In this document: piece by piece, positions 58,342 through 64,000 of the stretch
Position numbering within the stretch: the stretch's first letter is position 1
Layout: every line of letters begins with the position of its first letter
DNA from: Calliopum simillimum
Lineage: Eukaryota > Arthropoda > Insecta > Diptera > Lauxaniidae
Direction: 5' to 3'
Length of the DNA stretch: 64,000 bases
NCBI GenBank assembly: GCA_951812925.1
Contig: OX638368.1
Location: forward strand, 72,698,422 to 72,762,421
Program-made: the position numbers and the translations under genes
Notes under the pieces: model-generated
Told to the model about the DNA's origin: nothing
The model's input: only the letters and a program-made list of their open reading frames with translations
Database searches by the model: none

Positions 58342-59315
58342 TCGTTTCTAATAATAATCAGTACCTGGAGACCGATCCTTGCTCGGTCAACAATCTGATC
58401 TTATTATATTGTCGATATTATTCATAGCTATTTTTTGCGATGAAATTCGTATCTTTTCGCCACTAATGGTCAAAATGATAAATAAACCGATGAGAATAAT
58501 AATAAGAAAAAGCTCGGAAAGTATCAAATGGTATAGTAAAATATCAAAAACTCATTTTTTTTTTTTTTGGTGAAGTAGAATGCCCTAAAATAAGTAAATG
58601 GGATATGCCGCGCACCCAAAATATTTCGTCTTTTGTATTGGGGCTGAAATATCTTATCTTCAAAGGATCATAACTCGGAAAATAAGAGTCCTATTGTAAA
58701 AATCCGAAAAGATATTTTGATAAGGAAGAGTGTGTCTATTTGATGCTATCAATAAAAAAGAATTTCACCTTTTCTTGTAGCTACGCTGTAAGACTGAACA
58801 CAGCGTTTTCTTCAACTTCAAGCAAGGATATTTCAAAATCCTGCAGGTGTAATGAAAGTTCTGCAATGGAGACGGATTCAGCGTAAAAAAATACATAAGG
58901 CTGCATATAAGAATTAAAAAGTTCATTCCATTTTTTTTTTTGTGCCAAAATTTTTACTTTGATAAAAAGCGGGCGTGGCAATTATTGAATAAAGCCTACT
59001 ATTCGTTATGCTTTAGATACTCATGATATAGATCTGCATACAAAATTTCATCAAAATATGTTGTACTATTTGTGAGAAATAGCATTTAATTTGTTTTACT
59101 TGTATGGGAGGTTCCATGCACACCGGCGATATTTTGCCCACTTGCAGGTCGTAGGTGCCTAATAGCAAGTAGGCTCCCTACAGATGCCCTATAGCAATTA
59201 GGCTCCTCACAATTAATTTCAAAATGGTTGCTTTATTATTTTTCTTTTTATACCATTTTACATTTTTGTGGGCGGTGCCACGCCCATCAACGAGTTTTCC
59301 CCATATAACAGCGTA

Positions 59316-59851
59316 CGTAGGTTGCCTTTTATATTTCGGGATTGGGCAACACTAATGTCAATAGCTAAAATCTGGCAACACCATAATAAAGTTTGAAATT
59401 TTTTACCATAAACGTACTCACAACGTTTTGACGTACGATAATCATTTGTGTTGTTAACAGTGACTTGAAAAAATCAATTTGGCAAAAAAATGGAATTAAC
59501 TCGTGAACATTCGACGTGGATTAACTCAACAACAGTGCATCGATGAATTTAATTCAATTTTTGGCGATGAAGCTCCATCAAGGACCAGTGTTTATCGATG
59601 GTATGGTGAATTCAACCGAGGTCGTAGTTCACTCCAAGACGAATTTCGTGAAGTTCGTCCAAAATCAGTTGTTGTTCCGGAAACCATTGATGCTGTGCGC
59701 CAACTGATATTGCAAGATCGTCATGTGACCTATCGTGAGATTGAGACAACCTTAGGCATTAGTGGGATCAGTTATGTTTATTATGGTGTTGCCAAATTTT
59801 AGCTATTGACATTAGTGTTGCCCAATCCCGAAATATAAAAGGCAACCCTCG
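59316..59851 (+). mobile_element. Deleted mariner element L, 536 bp
   Basis: The TIRs start CGTAGGTTGCC and CGAGGGTTGCC and continue identically for over 60 bp (TTTATATTTCGGGATTGGGC onward). TA lies at 59314-59315 and 59852-59853, and K1 shows the empty site. Near-identical TIRs indicate a recent insertion. It keeps only the start of the transposase and is non-autonomous. Confidence 0.88.
59490..59802 (+). pseudogene. Mariner transposase N-terminal fragment
   Basis: ATG 59490 begins MELTREH. A small deletion shifts the frame, and the following open frame reads RRGLTQQQCIDEFNSIFG, SRTSVYRWYGEFNRG and YREIETTLGISG, the paired helix-turn-helix DNA-binding domain of mariner transposases. The catalytic DDD domain is entirely deleted, and the frame then runs into the 3' TIR. 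Confidence 0.85.
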
Positions 59852-60232
59852 TATTACATATTAATTCTTGTTTGCAGAGGTAACATCTCCTAAATTTTCA
59901 TTAAAATTGTTGGAGTCGTTTTCGAGTAATATTGAATCAAAATTTTCAAGGGCTAAAAAGTGGGCGTGGCACTTCATCGATCCCGCCCACTTTTTGTCTG
60001 TTACAAGGTATTATTAAGCCGTACCTGCTCACCAAATTTCATCCAAATAACTAGAATGGTTTTGGAGTTATGACTAAATCAATTTTAAAATTTAGGGCAG
60101 TGCCACGCCCCCCGGTGTGCATTTACAAAGTTCAAACTTAGCTCATTCTTCGTTATATGCTAATATCGAACTCTATTCCAAGTTGCATTAAAATAGCTGT
60201 AGCCGTTTTCGAGAAAAATATTAATATATATA

Positions 60233-61107
60233 GGGTAAGGTAACCGGCTGTAGGCCGTCACCGGTTGTGGGCCACCCCTTGTATTTTTTGACGTTTATAA
60301 AATATGACAGATTTGAGTATGAGGTTATGTGAACATTGACAATAGACAGTATTAGTGCAAACACTGAAGTGAAATGACGCATCTGACCCGCAGCTACAAC
60401 AAAACAAAAAAAATTGACGAAGAAATTTTCAATAAAGTAAGTTCTGAAGATTTGCAAGTGTGATAAAGCGAAGTGAAATATTGCAAAGAGGTGAGTGTTA
60501 TGCATTTTTATGCAGTATTTGCGTTAAATTTTCCGATTTTATATCGAGTTTGCTCAAAATTTTTCACCACGAGAACTTTGCCGGTCACTTAAGGGATGGC
60601 TGCCGTTACCGGTTGTGGGCCATCTTTTGTTATATATAAATCGACTTCTGTTAGCTATTTTTTAGATGAACTTGGCCCCTTGCAAGCCGCTTCACCCAAA
60701 AAATCATCAAATCGCGGCCGAAAGCCTAATTGCGAATCCGATGAGGATGATTAATAAATTGAAAAAGTCACATTTTCTTCATGTTTTTTCGCCACTAGAG
60801 GCTACATTGATAAATAAATTTTGATAATACATATTTCTTTACTGTTTTTTTTTTCATAATTTTGCATTTGAAGTGGATTTTTCAGGGTGGCCCACAACCG
60901 GTTATAAAATTTTGTTTGTCCAAAAACAAGCTCTTTACAAAATTTGTTAAAAAAAATTTTTTGTTGAAAAATTATAGGAAAATTGTTTCTTTTTGGTTAC
61001 CTACTGCCTTCAGCTTTCCATTGGTACCCACAAGTCCGAAAAATGTATACTTGAATGCAAGTTAAGGGCAAAAAACGAAACCCGGCCCACAACCGGTTAC
61101 CTTCCCC
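60233..61107. mobile_element. Pogo-like MITE S, 875 bp, TA duplication
   Basis: The ends GGGTAAGGTAACCGG and GGGGAAGGTAACCGG lie between TA at 60231-60232 and 61108-61109. The word CCGGTTGTGGGCCA recurs at least five times near both ends in both orientations. A basic C-terminal frame (PKKSSNRGRKP then acidic, stop near 60755) and a short start MTHLTRSYNKTKK near 60377 are what would remain of a pogo-like transposase after deletion of the core. Confidence 0.72.
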
Positions 61108-61222
61108 TATATATATAGAAACAAATATACAATTTTAGCTCATATAGGAAGAGAAGATATAAGAAGAGAAGATTTTCTTATGATATACCTGTACATGAAC
61201 ATTGTTTGCATTTCATTTGTAG

Positions 61223-61708
61223 GTTTTCGGAATTCCCATAACGTTGGAAGAAGTTCTGCTTAAATCCTGGGCAATGATCGCAATGGAGCAAATGGCAGAC
61301 TGGCTTGGTTCCGAACCAGAGATGCGCATGATGTCCATTCAAACGCTTTTATGAGACATTCGCAAAAAAACGAGCCGAGAATCATCACTAGACAACAAAC
61401 GCATGAAACGAATGCAAGCAGTAGCCAAAAAAATGCAACGAGCATCGCCGACACGAAGGCGAAAAGCAATAGAGGCAGTGAAGAAGGCAACGAACAATCT
61501 GAGCTTTGCTGACACGAAGTCGAAAAGCAATGAAGGCAGTGAAAAAAGTAACGAGTATTGTAAAAAGCAACAAATAGTTCACTCATGCAATTTTCTGCAT
61601 ACTGATAACGCGAAAGATTGCCACGCTTTGCGAATAAAGGAAAATAAATGCTATGTAAAATGGGGAAAATGCATTTTATTGGTACAAATATTTGCGTACA
61701 TGTTATAA
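61223..61708 (+). pseudogene. Exon-like open stretch of unknown origin
   Basis: A TTTCATTTGTAG acceptor-like context precedes a frame reading VFGIPITLEEVLLKSWAM, then DWLGSEPEMRMM, a single TGA at 61352-61354, then 118 open codons rich in Lys and Arg. Within it, two units share GACACGAAG(G/T)CGAAAAGCAAT about 64 bp apart. An AATAAA lies at about 61644. The 61400-61560 part recurs inverted at 62330-62460. It could be a captured host 3' exon or a fragment of an unknown transposon gene. Confidence 0.4.
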
Positions 61709-61719
61709 ATATACATTTT

Positions 61720-62330
61720 TTTTTTCCTTTGTTTAATTATGTACAAGAATTTTGAAGTGTGCTAATTTATGACATTTAAATATGTTACACTGAAATACAG
61801 TATTTTAAGCTGCGTTCTCTGAGCTTTTCCACAGAAAAGTTTGAGTTCATGAACCTGCATTAAATTTAGTTAAAAATAAGGCCCTAAAAAACACTACAAA
61901 AGAGCGGCGTGAAGTCTTTTCAAATTTCGGTGCAATTTCGGTAAAATAAATAATATGGGCATATATCGTCCCTATACAAGTGAAAAAAACTAAGTCAGTT
62001 TTTCGAGTTTTGAGATATTTCATGTTCAAAAATTTAAAACTTTTTTTTTGTACCGAAATCGTTTTCCTTTTACTTTTATGATGAATATTGCTCTTTTTTA
62101 ATAGAGATATGGCTGAACGGTTTTTATCAAACTAAAGACTATAATATTTTTTACCAGAAATTCCAATTAACTCAAAACTAGGAAAAAATTACTTATTGCT
62201 TTTCACTTGTTTAGGGGCGATATGTGTAAGTGCATATTTTGTATACAAAAAATACAAATTTTTCTTATTTTACTTTGCATTTACTTAACTTCATACGCAA
62301 TGAACGGCAACCTTTCTCTTTAAGAGAAGT
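61720..62330. other. AT-rich loop between inverted copies
   Basis: No ORF or element end was recognised in about 600 bp. The inverted similarity of its two flanks suggests it is the loop of a fold-back structure. Confidence 0.4.
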
Positions 62331-62554
62331 TTTATTCGAAACAGGAGTGCTGACAGACTACTCTCGTTGCTTTTTCCAATATTCGTTGCCTTTTTGATTG
62401 TCTTTATTGCTTTCGCCTTCGTGTTTGCCGAAGTTCGTTGCGTTTTATTTTGACCAAGCGTCAACACTGCAGCACACTACTCGCTGCTGTCGATGTTGAA
62501 TGAAAGCAAGGCAAAGACAACGAAAATATGAAGAGCAGCTAAACACGAGCTCTT

Positions 62555-63260
62555 CATTTGAGATCTCTGTTCCGAACACGAGATCTTTTGGGTAAAGTCC
62601 GCAATCAACAATTTTTCATGGGTGCCAGCATTTCCAACAGTGTTATTGAAGCCATGCACTTTTAATTTCATATTTTGATGAATTTCGCATACGCAGACGT
62701 TATGACTTCCACTTCTAACAATTACACAATAAGCTAGTCTCAATTTCATAAATTGGGAAACACTAATCTTTACATCGGGGTTATCGACTGTAAATTGTTG
62801 ATGTAACTCTGCAAGATCACCAAGGAGTAATCTTTTTTGGACACGTTCTTTTTCTGTACCCTTTTCCGTATGTTTTTTAATCGTAATGCAATCTTTTTGT
62901 CCCGGTATAAGACGACCACATTTTTCTGACTTATAAAATTCTAGCACTTTCTTTTTTGCATCAGATGGCATCAAACGACCAACTTTTTTGTTTGGGAGAG
63001 AACCAAATCCCGATATTTGACGTAGTTGCAGCGCCGTTTTTGTCATATATTCAGTAATGCCCAATTCTCGATGTAATTTTTTTGCAGACCATTTGATAGG
63101 TGCAGATGTGAGCAACCGTATTTTTGATCGCCGATCGAAAACTTTGGATAGAACGGTTTTCAAATCGTTCCTTATAAGATAATCAAATTCTGACGAATTG
63201 TTTTTAATTGAGGACTTTCGTAAATCACTAATGTCGGGGAAAAACTCATCTACGCTTAAA
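62555..63260 (-). pseudogene. Fragment J-N: transposon-type protein, N-terminal part
   Basis: The minus-strand frame is open from about 63255 (DEFFPDISDLRKS) through 62480. It reads KWSAKKLHRELGITEYMTK, KKVGRLMPSDAKKKVLEFY, KRLLLGDLAELHQQF, VSQFMKLRLAYCVI and HNVCVCEIHQNMKLKVHG. The repeated Cys and His residues (CVCEIH) may bind metal. The true start is missing, because the frame is cut at the DINE-like element near 63290. Past about 62560 the frame runs into unrelated sequence. It joins colinearly with J-C, 4.2 kb away. Confidence 0.6.
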
Positions 63261-63293
63261 AAAAAGAAGAAAATTGGAAATCATGATCAGAAC

Positions 63294-63903
63294 AGGAGGC
63301 GTGGCAGATATAGAAAAGTACATACATTCTTGATCAGCGTCACCTCGTGTGTCGATATAGCCATGTCCGTCTGTCTGACTGGCTGGCTGGCTGGCTGGGT
63401 AGCTGGCTGTGTGTGGAAATACAGTTTTTGGGAAAACTGAGCAAGATAATTCAATGAAATTTGGTACACTGCCTCCGTTGTCAAAGTTAGCTCGTGGGAT
63501 TGAAAATGAGCAAAATCGGTCAACTGACACGCCTACCGCCCATACAACGGATATATTCAAAATGCAATTTTAGGAGTATTTTTCACGACAATGCAACCAA
63601 AATACACATAAATACTACGAATTGTAAGCGCAAGCTCTGATAAAAAGCTGGGCGAATTCGGGTAAGAAGGCGTGGCACCTCCCATATAAGCAAAAGTTCC
63701 AAAATGCTATACTGAAAGAGTTTTTTGAGATAATCCAACCAAATTTCACTCAGGCACTAGAAACTATAAATGCAAGCTCTGAGCAAAAACTGGGTGAACT
63801 CGGACAAGAGCGCGTGGCACCTCCCATATAAGCAAAATTTTCAAAATACTCCAGTGTAGGGTATTTAATGTTTGGCCAGGCCAAAAGTTACACTCTTACT
63901 AGT
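63294..63903 (+). mobile_element. DINE-1/Helitron-like element, 5'-truncated
   Basis: It begins inside the head (GGAGGCGTGGCAGATATAG), keeps the CATGTCCGTCTGTC and GGCTGG blocks and two GGCGTGGCACCTCCCATAT units, and ends with the TTTGGCCAGGCCAAAA hairpin and ACTAGT. The next copy begins at the following base. Confidence 0.8.
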
Positions 63904-64000
63904 TATACCCTACACCCAGGGTATATTCACTTTGTCCTTCCGTTTGTAACGCAGAGAAGGAGGCGTGGCAGGTATAGAAAAGTATATATATTCTTGATCA
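63904..64000 (+). mobile_element. DINE-1/Helitron-like element, start of a further copy
   Basis: TATACCCTACACCCAGGGTA follows directly on the CTAGT of the previous copy and runs to the window end (TTCTTGATCA). The head-to-tail abutment is typical of DINE-1/Helitron arrays. Confidence 0.82.

Larger units (their letters stand above)
58362..61165 (+). repeat. Dispersed repeat K, copy 2 (with L and S)
   Basis: It matches K1 from CCTGGAGACCGATCCTTGCT to AGAAGAGAAG, interrupted by mariner L (59316-59851) and pogo-like S (60233-61107). A 60-bp local duplication with TAGCAAGTAGGCTCC/TAGCAATTAGGCTCC lies at 59150-59210. It sits between the two parts of J. Confidence 0.75.

Noticed and set aside
61260..61586. 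Three overlapping minus-strand frames of 63-108 codons, hydrophobic
   Set aside because: They are antisense shadows of the exon-like plus frame at 61223-61708 and have no domain.

Overview
The window looks like dipteran nuclear DNA, most likely an acalyptrate fly such as a tephritid; this is inferred from element families and was not searched. It is AT-rich, has no operons or ribosome-binding sites, and is almost entirely transposable elements nested in one another. I see no intact host gene, rRNA, CRISPR array or prokaryotic feature. Elements are lettered here because I cannot match them to named consensus sequences.

Layout. 1-3860: a non-LTR RNase H relic, a 401-bp TA-flanked MITE (O), a fold-back palindrome and a relic of MITE family N. 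3861-9850: a four-level nest. Tc1-like element A (minus strand) is split at a TA by palindromic Tc1 derivative B; B holds a non-coding element (Y1); Y1 holds an internally deleted Ty1/copia element. 10410-17977: palindromic Tc1 derivative C, split by a 5.2-kb Ty3/gypsy element of 17.6/297 type (TSD TGCA) and by MITE D (TSD ATAT). 18000-25085: a 122-bp tandem repeat, tRNA-like sequences, palindromic Tc1 derivative W, and a second Y copy split by fold-back X1 and by Z (TSD ATT). 25258-26524: TIR element E, carrying an apparent serine-protease fragment. 27790-30817: decayed mariner-like element M. 31-36 kb: a DINE-1/Helitron-like copy, palindromic element R and tandem repeats. 36.5-41.4 kb: a large inverted repeat (H) enclosing fold-back X2, itself split by a DINE-like element, and dispersed repeat K1. 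40674-45357: a recent 1.78-kb tandem duplication; its second unit holds pogo-like MITE F. 47629-48683: Tigger/pogo-like element Q. 49-51 kb: the least repetitive part. 51.3-54.8 kb: MITE T and a 1.9-kb palindrome. 55.3-57.3 kb: two DINE-like copies. 57.8-63.3 kb: a transposon-type protein gene (J) broken into two pieces by K2, which carries mariner L and pogo-like S. 63.3-64.0 kb: two head-to-tail DINE-like copies.

Two themes stand out. First, long palindromes recur, and at least three are made of two inverted half-copies of Tc1-like transposons. Second, several unrelated non-coding TIR elements each reiterate their own short word in both orientations. Many insertion sites can be read to the base because an empty copy lies elsewhere in the window, so relative insertion order can be reconstructed. 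Such a locus would be a natural source of hairpin siRNAs and piRNAs, but the sequence alone cannot show that.
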